Assembly: GCA_026984215.1 (NCBI GenBank)
Contig: JALSSO010000068.1
Location: 1 to 64,000, forward strand
Direction of reading: 5' to 3'
Length of the DNA stretch: 64,000 bases
From: Gammaproteobacteria bacterium
GTDB taxonomy: Bacteria; Pseudomonadota; Gammaproteobacteria; JAJDOJ01
A model generated the notes under the pieces. The model worked only from the letters and a program-made list of their open reading frames with translations, searched no databases and was not told where the DNA came from. Below, piece after piece: positions 15,482-23,511 of this stretch. Positions within the stretch are counted from its first letter, which is position 1; each line of letters begins with the position of its first letter. The position numbers and the translations under genes are program-made.

Positions 15482-15906
15482 GCGGAATCGTGCCCCGGGC
15501 GCGCCGCGCAAGCGAACGGACCTGCAACGCCCCTCGCAACCGGAAACCGATATCGATACCCCGGTTCGCACGAGGGGTTGCCCGGTGCCGGGGGAGCTCC
15601 GCCGCCGGGGCAGCCGCTTGCAAATCGACGAGGGGCCGCGCGCCCGACTTCGCCCCCATGCTGCGGCGCCTTCGCCCGCTCCTTGCGCCGAGATCCCGAA
15701 GCGCCCCATGAACGGCCGTCGAACACCAACCCGGGGCACCCCCATGGCCGGTATTGCTGAACCGATACCCCTTCCGGCCGGGTCTCCCGCCCGTGCCACA
15801 GGGCGGCGGCGCACCCGTTTCCATGCGGTTCAATCACCCCAGCGATTAGGCTAAACTGGGCGGCCTTTTTGGCAGCACGGGACCCGTGCAAGCTCGGAGG
15901 AAGCCT
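15482..15906. other. Intergenic region between the molybdoenzyme operon and pnt
   Basis: 425 bp without a supported gene. It holds the long inverted repeat at 15524-15581 (listed separately). The pntAA ribosome site CGGAGGAAG lies at its right end. A segment around 15847-15870 is locally AT-rich (ATTAGGCTAAACT, then CCTTTTT) and may contain the pnt promoter, but I cannot fix its elements. Confidence 0.5.
15524..15581. terminator. Long imperfect hairpin after the molybdoenzyme operon
   Basis: Arms 15524-15543 (GCAACGCCCCTCGCAACCGG) and 15561-15581 are largely complementary; the CCCTCG/CGAGGG and AACCGG/CCGGTT blocks pair, with small bulges. The 17-base centre contains CGATATCG, itself a palindrome. 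It begins 43 bp after the last stop codon of the operon. No T-run follows, so termination would be Rho-dependent or 3'-protective (inference). Confidence 0.4.
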
Positions 15907-17037
15907 ATGGCGATCAAGCTGGGCGTGCCCAGAGAAATCCGCGAAGGGGAACGGCGCGTCGCCATCGAGCCCACCGTGGCCGGCCGTCTGGCCCGGTTGG
16001 GTGTGGAGGTGCTCGTTCAGGCGGGCGCTGGTGCCGGGGCGCACATCCCCGATACGGCGTTCAAAGACGCCACCATCGTCTCCGACGCCGACGCCCTCTA
16101 CGGGCAGGCGGACCTGGTCTTCAAGGTCCAGCCGCCGACGCCGGAGGAGATCGGCAAGATGAAGGAAGGGGCCACGGTGATCGGTTTCATGCTGGTCCAC
16201 CAGCATCCGGAGATCCTCACGCCGCTGCTCGAGCGCAAGCTCACCACCTTCGCCATGGAGTTGATCCCGCGTATCTCCAGGGCCCAGTCCATGGACGCCC
16301 TCTCCTCCCAGGCCTCGGTCGCCGGGTACAAGGCCGCGATCCAGGGGGCGGACCTCTGCACCCGGTTCTTTCCCATGCTCACCACCGCCGCCGGGACCAT
16401 CCGCCCCGCCAAGGTGCTGGTGATCGGCGTGGGAGTGGCGGGGCTCCAAGCCATCGCCACGGCGCGCCGCCTGGGCGCCATCGTCGAGGCCTACGACGTG
16501 CGCCCCGAAACCAAGGAGCAGGCCGAGTCGCTGGGCGCCAAGTTCCTGGACCTGGGCGTCCAGGCCACCGGCGAGGGCGGTTACGCCCGCGAGCTCACCG
16601 AGGAAGAGAAACGCCGGCAACAGGAGGCGCTGGCCGGTTTCATCGGCCAGTGCGACGTGCTCATCACCACCGCCGCGGTGCCCGGCCGCCCCGCTCCCAA
16701 GATCGTCACGCGGGCCATGGTCGAGGGCATGAAGCCCGGCGCCGTGGTGGTGGACCTGGCCGCCGAGGGCGGTGGCAACACCGAGGTCACCGAACCGGGC
16801 CGGACCATCGACTTCCAGGGCGTGACCGTGCACGCCCCGCTCAACGTGCCCAGCCAGGTGCCCTATCACGCCACCGAGATGTACGCCAAGAACCTGTTCA
16901 ACTTCGTGCAGCCGCACCTGTCCGACGGCCAGTGGTCGCCCGACTGGGAGGACGAGATCGTCTCCGACAGCGTGCTCACCCGGGACGGACAGCTCGTCCA
17001 CGGGCCCACGCGCGAACGTTTCGAAGGAGCCAAGTGA
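15907..17037 (+). CDS. pntAA: NAD(P) transhydrogenase subunit alpha part 1
   Basis: 376-residue soluble NAD(H)-binding domain (dI) of proton-translocating transhydrogenase, which couples hydride transfer from NADH to NADP+ to inward proton flow. Marks: the alanine-dehydrogenase/PntA N-terminal domain (GVPREIREGERRVAIEPTVAGRL), the Rossmann loop VLVIGVGVAGLQAIATARRLGA, and the mobile loop region MVEGMKPGAVVVDLAAEGGGNTE. The start at MAIKLG follows CGGAGGAAG; the frame is open 7 codons further up. The stop overlaps the next start by 1 bp. The protein lacks the membrane part, which is encoded by the next gene, so this is the three-subunit form. Confidence 0.95.
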   Translation: MAIKLGVPREIREGERRVAIEPTVAGRLARLGVEVLVQAGAGAGAHIPDTAFKDATIVSDADALYGQADLVFKVQPPTPEEIGKMKEGATVIGFMLVHQHPEILTPLLERKLTTFAMELIPRISRAQSMDALSSQASVAGYKAAIQGADLCTRFFPMLTTAAGTIRPAKVLVIGVGVAGLQAIATARRLGAIVEAYDVRPETKEQAESLGAKFLDLGVQATGEGGYARELTEEEKRRQQEALAGFIGQCDVLITTAAVPGRPAPKIVTRAMVEGMKPGAVVVDLAAEGGGNTEVTEPGRTIDFQGVTVHAPLNVPSQVPYHATEMYAKNLFNFVQPHLSDGQWSPDWEDEIVSDSVLTRDGQLVHGPTRERFEGAK

Positions 17038-17342
17038 TGGAAGGTGGACTCGTCATCGAGGGCTTCGTGGCCTTGTACATCTTCATGCTCGCGGCCTTCA
17101 CCGGCTACGAGGTCATCTCCAAGGTCCCCGTGATCCTGCACACCCCGCTGATGTCGGGTTCGAACTTCGTGCATGGCATCGTGGTGGTCGGCGCCATGGT
17201 CGCGCTGGGACACGCCGAAGGCTGGGTGGAACAGACCCTGGGTTTCATCGCCGTCTTCCTGGGCGCCGGCAACGCGGTGGGCGGTTACGCCGTCACCGAG
17301 CGCATGCTGGAGATGTTCAAGTCCAGCAAGGGGGACCGGTAA
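17037..17342 (+). CDS. pntAB: NAD(P) transhydrogenase subunit alpha part 2 (membrane)
   Basis: 101-residue integral membrane subunit with about three helices (GFVALYIFMLAAFTGYEVI, FVHGIVVVGAMVALGH, LGFIAVFLGAGNAVGGYAVTERML). This is the alpha-subunit share of the proton channel, dII. It lies between pntAA and pntB with 1-bp overlap and direct abutment, so all three are translated from one message. Confidence 0.94.
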   Translation: MEGGLVIEGFVALYIFMLAAFTGYEVISKVPVILHTPLMSGSNFVHGIVVVGAMVALGHAEGWVEQTLGFIAVFLGAGNAVGGYAVTERMLEMFKSSKGDR

Positions 17343-18725
17343 ATGGGCGTTCTCATCCAGTCCATCTATTTCATCGCCGCGGTCCTGTTCATCGTCGGCC
17401 TGAAACAGATGAGCTCGCCGGTGACCGCCCGGCGCGGCATCGTCTGGGCCGGCGTGGGCATGCTGCTGGCCACCCTGGTCACCTTCCTGGCGCCCGGCAT
17501 GAACAACTACGTGCTCATGCTGGTGGCCATGGCGGTGAGCTCGGCCGTCGCGTGGGTCTGGGCGCGCAAGGTGGCCATGACCGACATGCCTCAGATGATC
17601 GCCATCTACAACGGCATGGGCGGCGGCTCGGCGGCCACCATCGCCGCAGTGGAACTGGTGCGGGTGGTGGCGGGGGGAGAATCGCTGCCATTGACGGTCC
17701 AGGCCGTCGCGGTGCTCGGCGCGCTCATCGGAACGGTGGCCTTCTCGGGCTCGGTCATCGCCTTCGCAAAGCTCCAGGGCCTGATCCGGCGCACGGTGCG
17801 TTTCGGTGGACAACAGCTCTTCAACATCGCGGTGTTGGTGGCCGCGCTGGCCAGCGGCGTGGCTCTGATCTATGGCTACGGCGGTCCGGGCCTGCTGGCG
17901 GCCTTCTTCGCGCTGGCCTTCCTGTTCGGCATCTTCATGACACTGCCCATCGGCGGTGCCGACATGCCGGTGGTGATTTCCCTGTACAACGCGTTGACCG
18001 GGCTGGCGGTCGGGTTCGAGGGCTTCGTGCTGGGCAACCCGGCCATGATGATCGCCGGCATCGTGGTGGGCGCCTCGGGCAGCCTGCTCACCCAGCTCAT
18101 GGCCAAGGCCATGAACCGGCCCATCTCCAACGTGCTGTTCAGCCACTTCGGCACCGGCGTGGAAGGCGCCCAGATGGAAACCACGGGCGAGATGAAACCC
18201 ATCGACGCCCAGGACGCCGCCATCATGATGGCCTACGCGGACAAGGTCATCATCGTCCCCGGATACGGCATGGCCGTGGCCCAGGCCCAGCACAAGGTGT
18301 GGGAGTTGGCCAAGCTGCTCATCGACAGGGGGGTGGACGTGAAGTTCGCCATCCACCCCGTGGCCGGGCGCATGCCCGGGCACATGAACGTGCTGCTGGC
18401 CGAGGCGGGTGTCCCCTACGACCTCATCTTCGACATGGACGAAATCAACGCCGAGTTTCCCAACACCGACGTGGCCCTGGTCATCGGGGCCAACGACGTG
18501 GTCAACCCGGCCGCCCGCGAAGACCCCAACAGCCCCATCTACGGCATGCCCATCCTGGAGGTGGACAAGGCCAAGAACGTCATCGTCATCAAGCGCGGCC
18601 GAGGCGCGGGTTTCTCGGGTGTGGAGAACCGACTGTTCTTCGCCGACAACACCCGCATGCTGTTCGGCGACGGCCAGAAGATGGCCGCCGAGCTCGTCAA
18701 TCACATCAAAGAGCTGGGCGGCTGA
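17343..18725 (+). CDS. pntB: NAD(P) transhydrogenase subunit beta
   Basis: 460-residue subunit. The N-terminal half has about eight or nine membrane helices forming the rest of the proton channel. The C-terminal dIII domain, from about residue 290, binds NADP(H): VIIVPGYGMAVAQAQHKVWEL, the HPVAGRMPGHMNVLLAEA segment, GANDVVNPAAREDPNSPIYGMPILEV and KRGRGAGFSGVENRLFF. Length is normal for the family. Its 3' end is 62 bp from the edge of the IS remnant; the coding sequence is intact. Confidence 0.96.
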   Translation: MGVLIQSIYFIAAVLFIVGLKQMSSPVTARRGIVWAGVGMLLATLVTFLAPGMNNYVLMLVAMAVSSAVAWVWARKVAMTDMPQMIAIYNGMGGGSAATIAAVELVRVVAGGESLPLTVQAVAVLGALIGTVAFSGSVIAFAKLQGLIRRTVRFGGQQLFNIAVLVAALASGVALIYGYGGPGLLAAFFALAFLFGIFMTLPIGGADMPVVISLYNALTGLAVGFEGFVLGNPAMMIAGIVVGASGSLLTQLMAKAMNRPISNVLFSHFGTGVEGAQMETTGEMKPIDAQDAAIMMAYADKVIIVPGYGMAVAQAQHKVWELAKLLIDRGVDVKFAIHPVAGRMPGHMNVLLAEAGVPYDLIFDMDEINAEFPNTDVALVIGANDVVNPAAREDPNSPIYGMPILEVDKAKNVIVIKRGRGAGFSGVENRLFFADNTRMLFGDGQKMAAELVNHIKELGG

Positions 18726-18787
18726 ACCGGCCGCGGGGAGGCACGAGTAACCTGGGCTTCCAGCGCTGCAAGCGAGCGGGCGAACTA

Positions 18788-19675
18788 GGGCTATAGTCAA
18801 ATCTGGTGTACAGCCTGATCGGGCGGCATCCCTGGTGATTTGGGTTTCGTCGTCGTTGACCTCGACTCCCTCTTTGAACTTTGCTCCCTCGTTGGCCTTG
18901 ACGAGATGGTTGAATCCACGGATCCGGCGCCAGCGCTTCTCGGCGCTCATGCCGAATCGTGGCAAAGGCCGATTCGATCGGATTGGTCGTCCGGATATGT
19001 ACCCGGTGCTCGGCCGGGAAGTCGTAGAAAGTCAACAGGGCTTCCCGATCCTTCTCAAGGAAAGCAACCGCCTTCGGGTACTTGGCCTGGTACATCTGCA
19101 CGAAGTGAGCGAAGGCCTCGTGAGCCGAGGCCTGATTCTCCGCCATCCAGATTTCCCGGAGGGCCTGCTTGGCCTTGGGCTGCACCGCCTCGGGCAGGTC
19201 GTTCAGCACGTTCGCCGTCTGTGCACCCAGCAGCGCTGGTGTCGGGTCTTGCGGTACACTTCCTCCGGTGCCGCCCAGAACCCCAGGGTGCCGTCACCGG
19301 TCGCCGGCCAGGGTGGGATGGTCAGCCCCCGCTTCTTCAGGCCCGGCAGGACTTCCCGCCAGTTCTGGGTCGATTCCCGCACGCCATCTTCGATGGCGAG
19401 AAAGCGCTTCTCGCCCCGCTCGTCCACCTGTCCCTCATACCGCGCCAACAACTCGGCCAGCGCCGCCTCGATGGCCTGCCGTATCAGTCGCTTGGCTCCG
19501 ATGCGCAGCAGCTTCCTCAAGGATCCGAAATCGCCTCTGGCGCCTGAAATGCGACTACGCTGTCTTTGCCCATGGTGGCGTACCTCCTCTGCTGTATCCG
19601 TTCTCGGCAAACCGATTGCAGCAGGGGTACACCGCCTCTCTCAATCACCCCATACGCCAGTTTCGAGCATAGCTC
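18788..19675 (-). mobile_element. Decayed IS256-family insertion element
   Basis: An 888-bp remnant bounded by imperfect 25-bp terminal inverted repeats at 18788-18812 and 19651-19675, which match at 17 of 25 positions (shared core CTAT..TC.AA.CTGG.GTA). Family members are usually about 1.2-1.4 kb; the shortfall is explained by an internal deletion in the transposase. Flanking 8-mers (GCGAACTA left, GCCCCGCG right) do not match, so no target duplication is visible. The element sits between pntB and a periplasmic-protein gene and breaks no recognised gene. Confidence 0.8.
18820..19573 (-). pseudogene. IS256-family (Mutator-type) transposase, frameshifted and internally deleted
   Basis: Pieces in three frames read together as one transposase. 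The N-terminus starts at 19573 (MGKDSVVAFQAPEAISDP) after a GAGGAGG ribosome site. A second frame continues RKLLRIGAKRLIRQAIEAALAELLARYEGQVDERG. The text then jumps to FLAIEDGVRESTQNWREVL, GDGTLGFW and TRHQRCWVH. Another frame carries AVQPKAKQALREIWMAE, KDREALLTFYDFPAEH and the signature RTTNPIESAFATIR. The end, SAEKRWRRIRGFNHLVKANEGAKFK, is in yet another frame. Compared with intact relatives, roughly 115-120 codons are missing between VDERG and FLAIEDG, taking at least one catalytic aspartate. Not functional. Confidence 0.85.
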
Positions 19676-19780
19676 GCCCCGCGCGAGCACAGCGGCCACC
19701 AAGCTGCCCCGCAATGCACGCCCGACCGGCGCCCGCGGGGTGTGCGCGAATACGGGGAGCCTGCTATATTTTTCAGCGCC

Positions 19781-20344
19781 ATGTTTCGTTCTCATCATTT
19801 GCTCCGCGCCGCCATCCACGCCGTGGCATTGATGTATGTGGCTTCGGCTGTCTGCTGGCACACCGTGGCATGGGCGGATCTGAACCACGCCGATCGCGGT
19901 GCGAGGCTCGTTTCCGAATCCACCCCCCGGCAACGGCTCCAACGTCAATGGTCGGAGTTTCTGGATGCGCTGGCCGCCTATACGGCCGCGCGGCGCGACG
20001 AGGCCCTGCAACAGGCCCGACGGGCGCTGGAGGCGCTGGACCGACGGATCGACCGCCTGCGCACCGATCTGCAGCGGCGTTGGCCGGAGCTTTCCGACCA
20101 GGCGCGGGCGAATGGCCGGGCGGCCCTGGAGGAACTGGAACGGCAACAGGCCGCACTCGAGCGTTGGTTTGCAGACATGAAACGGTCCTCGGCCGCGCAA
20201 TGGTCCGAGGCCCTGCAGCATTTCGGCCAGGCGCTGGAGGATGCCGCACGGTCGCTCGAGGAACTCATGGAGCACGAGGACCCGTACCAACGTCCAGCCC
20301 CACGTCGCACTCCGGAAAAGCCCCCCGCAGCGACGGCCGTATGA
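19781..20344 (+). CDS. Exported coiled-coil protein, function unknown
   Basis: 187-residue protein. The start at MFRSHHLL is favoured because it opens a signal peptide (AAIHAVALMYVASAVCWHTVAWA); an in-frame GTG lies 13 codons upstream. The mature part is almost all helix with heptad-like Leu/Ala/Arg patterns (RRALEALDRRIDRLRTDLQRRW, AALEELERQQAALERWFADM, ALQHFGQALEDAARSLEELM) and a Pro-rich tail. A TATATT box at 19764 may be a -10 element. The stop overlaps the next start (ATGA), so it is coupled to the phosphoribosyltransferase gene. No family recognised. Confidence 0.75.
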   Translation: MFRSHHLLRAAIHAVALMYVASAVCWHTVAWADLNHADRGARLVSESTPRQRLQRQWSEFLDALAAYTAARRDEALQQARRALEALDRRIDRLRTDLQRRWPELSDQARANGRAALEELERQQAALERWFADMKRSSAAQWSEALQHFGQALEDAARSLEELMEHEDPYQRPAPRRTPEKPPAATAV

Positions 20345-21087
20345 GCATGGCCGGTGGAGTCCCCCTCGCGGCCGTGCCCCGAGAAGCCGAAATGCATTCC
20401 GCCACCGTCCACGAACTGCCCGACCTCCGGGACCGGCCGGGTGTTTTCGACGACCGCCGGGATGCAGGGCGCATACTGGCGGGGATGCTGGAGCGCTACG
20501 CCGGTTCGGATGCCCTTGTCCTGGCCATTCCTTCGGGCGGCGTACCGGTGGCCCTGGAGATCGCAGGCGCACTGGGTCTGGATCTGGACGTGGCCGTGGT
20601 CAGCAAGATCTTGTTTCCGTGGACCACCGAGGCCGGCTTCGGCGCCGTCGCCTTCGACGGCACCGTCTGGGTGGATCCCGGACGCATGCTGGGCATGACC
20701 GACTCGATGATCGAACGGCAGATCGAGGCGGCGCGCACCAAGGTACGGCGCCGCATGCGCCGCCTGCGCGGTGACCGGCCGCTTCCGCGTCTCGAGGGAA
20801 GAACGGCAATCCTGGTGGACGACGGCCTGGCCTCCGGATCCACCATGCGCGTCGCCGTCTCGGCGGTGCGCGGCCTGCAGCCCGATGCCGTGGTCGTCGC
20901 CGTACCCACCGGGCACGCGCACACCGTGTCGGCCATGGCCCGTCGGGTCGACGCGATCTACTGTCCCAATGTCCGCAGCGGAACACCCTTCGCGGTGGCC
21001 GATGCCTACCGGCGCTGGTACGACGAAGACGAAGAACAGGTGGCCCGCCTGCTCGAACAATGGCGGCGGACACGGGAAGCGCCCTGA
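20341..21087 (+). CDS. Phosphoribosyltransferase-family protein
   Basis: 248-residue cytoplasmic protein with the type I phosphoribosyltransferase fold. The PRPP-binding signature reads AILVDDGLASGSTM (about residues 158-171), preceded by IPSGGVPVALEIAGALGLDLDVAVVSKI, which resembles the adenine/orotate-type domain of stand-alone predicted phosphoribosyltransferases. The helical stretch MIERQIEAARTKVRRRMRRLRGDRP is typical of that group. Substrate unknown. The start overlaps the preceding stop by 4 bp. It converges with the next gene with 4 bp between stops. Confidence 0.85.
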   Translation: MSMAGGVPLAAVPREAEMHSATVHELPDLRDRPGVFDDRRDAGRILAGMLERYAGSDALVLAIPSGGVPVALEIAGALGLDLDVAVVSKILFPWTTEAGFGAVAFDGTVWVDPGRMLGMTDSMIERQIEAARTKVRRRMRRLRGDRPLPRLEGRTAILVDDGLASGSTMRVAVSAVRGLQPDAVVVAVPTGHAHTVSAMARRVDAIYCPNVRSGTPFAVADAYRRWYDEDEEQVARLLEQWRRTREAP

Positions 21088-21091
21088 GGAA

Positions 21092-21403
21092 TCAGGCGGT
21101 TCCCGCGTTGCGGTCGGTGGGGCTGTGGTAGTAGCTGCTTTCCTCGGCCGACTGTCGAACCTCGTCGAACAGCTGCTTGAGGCGTAGATCCGCATCGCTC
21201 ACCGAGGCGCAGGACTCACAACCGGGATCGCCGCAGGGCTGGCGGGTATAGAGCCAGAAGTGGATGGCGCCGGCCAACAGGCCCGAGGCGACCTCCCAGG
21301 CGTCGGCCTCCGGGTACTCCTCCAGCAAGCGGTTGCCCAGCTCGACGGCCCGGTCGGCCGCCGCATCGAAGACCTGCCCACTCTGACCATCGTCGTATTC
21401 CAT
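21092..21403 (-). CDS. Small protein of unknown function next to the nap operon
   Basis: 103-residue soluble protein. The start at MEYDDGQSG follows a GGAG site; the longer frame adds an unlikely basic N-terminus. The sequence is acidic and helical (FDAAADRAVELGNRLLEEYPEADAWEVASGLLAGAIHFWLY) and carries a compact cysteine cluster, CGDPGCESC, that could bind a metal. It lies 71 bp after napF in the same direction and may be read from the nap transcript. I do not recognise it. Confidence 0.75.
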   Translation of the reverse strand: MEYDDGQSGQVFDAAADRAVELGNRLLEEYPEADAWEVASGLLAGAIHFWLYTRQPCGDPGCESCASVSDADLRLKQLFDEVRQSAEESSYYHSPTDRNAGTA

Positions 21404-21474
21404 GATCGCTCCAGCGCTGCGCGAATCGGTGTTCCATTGTAGCCTATACCCCGTGCTGCACGGGGCCGGTGCCC

Positions 21475-22017
21475 TCAGTCGTCCACGGGCTGCGACCATT
21501 CCCGGGCCCAGACGATCCTCAAGGCCTGCTCCGGGCAGACACCGATGCAGAAGCCGCAGCCGGTACAGCGCTCCGCCTCCACCTCGGGACGGAACCGTAC
21601 ATCGAAACGCAGCGCCTCACTGGCGCAGGCCGCTCGGCAGTTCTGGCAGATCACCCCCTGGTGGGAGAGACACCGTCCCTCGTCGAGCTGGGCGAGTCCC
21701 ACGAGCAGCTCCGGGGGTTCTTCGAGGGCCATGGGGCAGGCATCCCGGCAATCACCGCAGAAGGTGCACCCGGCATCGTCGAAGCCGAGATAGGGAAGCC
21801 CCGCCAGCGCATGGCCGGCGGGATGGAAGCGGATCAGTTCCTCGTCGCAGGCTCGGGCGCAGGCGCCATCACAATCCGCGCAGGCCGCCCTTTGCAGCCG
21901 TCCCCGGTGCCACGGCGGTGGCGGACCGTAGGGCCGGGCATCGAAGGCGGGCCGCGAGGCGGCCCGTCCTCCTCCAAAGAGCCGTCCGGTCAGAAACCCA
22001 CGCCTCGAGGCATCCAC
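21475..22017 (-). CDS. napF: NapF-like ferredoxin
   Basis: 180-residue iron-sulfur protein; GTG start at VDASRRGFLTGRLF, without a clear ribosome site. Cysteine groups are CADCDGACARAC, CTFCGDCRDACP, CQNCRAAC and CTGCGFCIGVCP, i.e. up to four clusters as in NapF. NapF is a cytoplasmic accessory ferredoxin thought to help mature or keep active the catalytic subunit NapA before export. SRRGFL near the start resembles a Tat motif without a hydrophobic stretch; this is typical of NapF. It is the last recognised nap gene of the operon, 16 bp after napB. Confidence 0.88.
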   Translation of the reverse strand: MDASRRGFLTGRLFGGGRAASRPAFDARPYGPPPPWHRGRLQRAACADCDGACARACDEELIRFHPAGHALAGLPYLGFDDAGCTFCGDCRDACPMALEEPPELLVGLAQLDEGRCLSHQGVICQNCRAACASEALRFDVRFRPEVEAERCTGCGFCIGVCPEQALRIVWAREWSQPVDD

Positions 22018-22033
22018 CGCGCGTGCAGGCCCG

Positions 22034-22531
22034 TCACTCGGCTGACTTGAAGGTGTTCTGGACCAGCGGCTCGGCGTTGGCCTGCGGCACGTGGCACTGC
22101 ACGCAGTTGTACCGGGAGTTGGACAGCACCTTTTGCCTCTTGCCTGGCAGCCCCGCCTCGGGGTGACCATAGGCGGGATCCACATAGTGAGACTCGGGGA
22201 TGGGGGTCGGCATGCCCTTCTGCTTGGGCTTGCCCCAATCGGCTGGCTTGTCGTGGCAACCGCGGCAGGCATTGTTCTTGGCCGTGATCGGCACGAAGGC
22301 GTCGATGTTGTGCGGAATCTGAGGCGGTGCCGTGGGATAGGCCCTGGGCAGCGGTGCGGCCGTGCCCGGCATGGCCTTGGTGTATTCGTAGGCCGGAGGC
22401 GCCGGGGTCTCCTCGACGGCGCTCTTGACGAGTCCCAGCTCCTTGTCCGGAATCGCCTGCTGGGCAGTGGCGCACGAGACGGTGATGAGACCTGCGGCGG
22501 AGAGGATCAGAAAGAACTTGGCTCTAGTCAT
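22034..22531 (-). CDS. napB: NapB, dihaem cytochrome c subunit of periplasmic nitrate reductase
   Basis: 165-residue exported protein. The start at MTRAKFFLIL opens a signal peptide ending near CATAQQA and follows an AGGGGA site. It has two haem motifs, CRGCH and CVQCH, and His residues in the NapB pattern (PHNIDAFVPITAKNNACRGCHDKP, ESHYVDPAYG, NSRYNCVQCHVPQA). It accepts electrons from the NapGH route and passes them to NapA. The start overlaps napH by 4 bp. Confidence 0.95.
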   Translation of the reverse strand: MTRAKFFLILSAAGLITVSCATAQQAIPDKELGLVKSAVEETPAPPAYEYTKAMPGTAAPLPRAYPTAPPQIPHNIDAFVPITAKNNACRGCHDKPADWGKPKQKGMPTPIPESHYVDPAYGHPEAGLPGKRQKVLSNSRYNCVQCHVPQANAEPLVQNTFKSAE

Positions 22532-23511
22532 GACGATGTCCCCTGGTTGGCGGCTTGGACGGTGGAAGATGAATCCGCGAGCGCCGCGGAAGAAGACTGT
22601 AGGTTGTGCTTGCGGATCAGAAAGCGCAGATCGAACGACAGCGTGTCCTCCGGACACACCACCACACAGCGGCCGCAGTTGGTGCACTCTCCGGAACGGA
22701 TCATGCCTGCCTCGGCGGCCTTTTTGAGATTCAGTACGTGCGGTTCGGGGCAGACCTTGGCGCATTCACCACAATGCGTACAGGTCGGCGCGTCGAAGCG
22801 GATGCGCAGCAGCGCCACCTCCCCCACCACGCCGTAGAAGGCACCCAGCGGGCAGAGATGCCCGCACCAGCCGTCGCGGACCACGAACAGATCGAAGACG
22901 AAGATACCGGCCACGGCCATCCACCCGAGGCCCGCGCCGAACAACAGCTCACGATGGAACATACTGATGGGACTGACCCATTCGAACGCGGCCACCCCGG
23001 TCAGCGTGGAGAGCACGAGCGCCACCCCCAGCGCCCAGTAGCGCACGCTGCGGCTGATGGACACCCCGGGGGAGATGCCGAAGCGCCGGCGCAGCCATGA
23101 GGACAGATCCGTCACCAAGGCCACGGGGCAAACCCAGGCGCACCACACGCGCCCGCCCAGCAGGGCGTAGAAGACGAGCACGATCGCCGCGCCCAGGAGC
23201 ACCTCCGGCTGCAGAACGTGCCCCGTGAACAGAATCTGCAGGGTGGCGAAGGGATCGGCCAAGGGCACGGTGTCCAGGAGCGTGGATGCACTCAGGTTTC
23301 CCACCAGGATCCGCTGGCCGAACAGCGTCCAGCCCCAATGGACCGTGCCGAAGAACAAGAGCAACACGCCGATCTCTGTGATGCGGCGCAGGATCGTGTA
23401 GCGCCACACCCAAAGCTTTCCGGTGAAGCGCTTCGGCATCACGAAGGGGCGTACGGGACGGCCGTTGGGTCCCAGGCGCACACCGCCATTTCCGCTCTCC
23501 AAGGTGCTCAC
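22528..23511 (-). CDS. napH: NapH, membrane quinol dehydrogenase subunit
   Basis: 327-residue membrane iron-sulfur protein; GTG start overlapping the napG stop by 4 bp. Four to five membrane helices are visible (ITEIGVLLLFFGTVHWGW, AIVLVFYALLGG, YWALGVALVLSTLTGVAAF, WMAVAGIFVFDLF). It carries the CxxxCP motifs CAWVCPVAL and CGHLCPLGA and two C-terminal [4Fe-4S] motifs, CTHCGECAKVCPE and CTNCGRCVVVCPE. With NapG it oxidises quinol and feeds NapB. As no napC is present, this is the likely sole electron input to this Nap system. Confidence 0.95.
   Translation of the reverse strand: MSTLESGNGGVRLGPNGRPVRPFVMPKRFTGKLWVWRYTILRRITEIGVLLLFFGTVHWGWTLFGQRILVGNLSASTLLDTVPLADPFATLQILFTGHVLQPEVLLGAAIVLVFYALLGGRVWCAWVCPVALVTDLSSWLRRRFGISPGVSISRSVRYWALGVALVLSTLTGVAAFEWVSPISMFHRELLFGAGLGWMAVAGIFVFDLFVVRDGWCGHLCPLGAFYGVVGEVALLRIRFDAPTCTHCGECAKVCPEPHVLNLKKAAEAGMIRSGECTNCGRCVVVCPEDTLSFDLRFLIRKHNLQSSSAALADSSSTVQAANQGTSS

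Noticed and set aside
18780-19683. Target-site duplication around the IS remnant
   Set aside because: Flanking 8-mers GCGAACTA and GCCCCGCG do not match.
18835-20340. N-terminal 500 codons of the frame that ends in the phosphoribosyltransferase
   Set aside because: This part crosses the IS remnant and the coiled-coil gene in a non-coding frame; the enzyme fold begins only at 20341.
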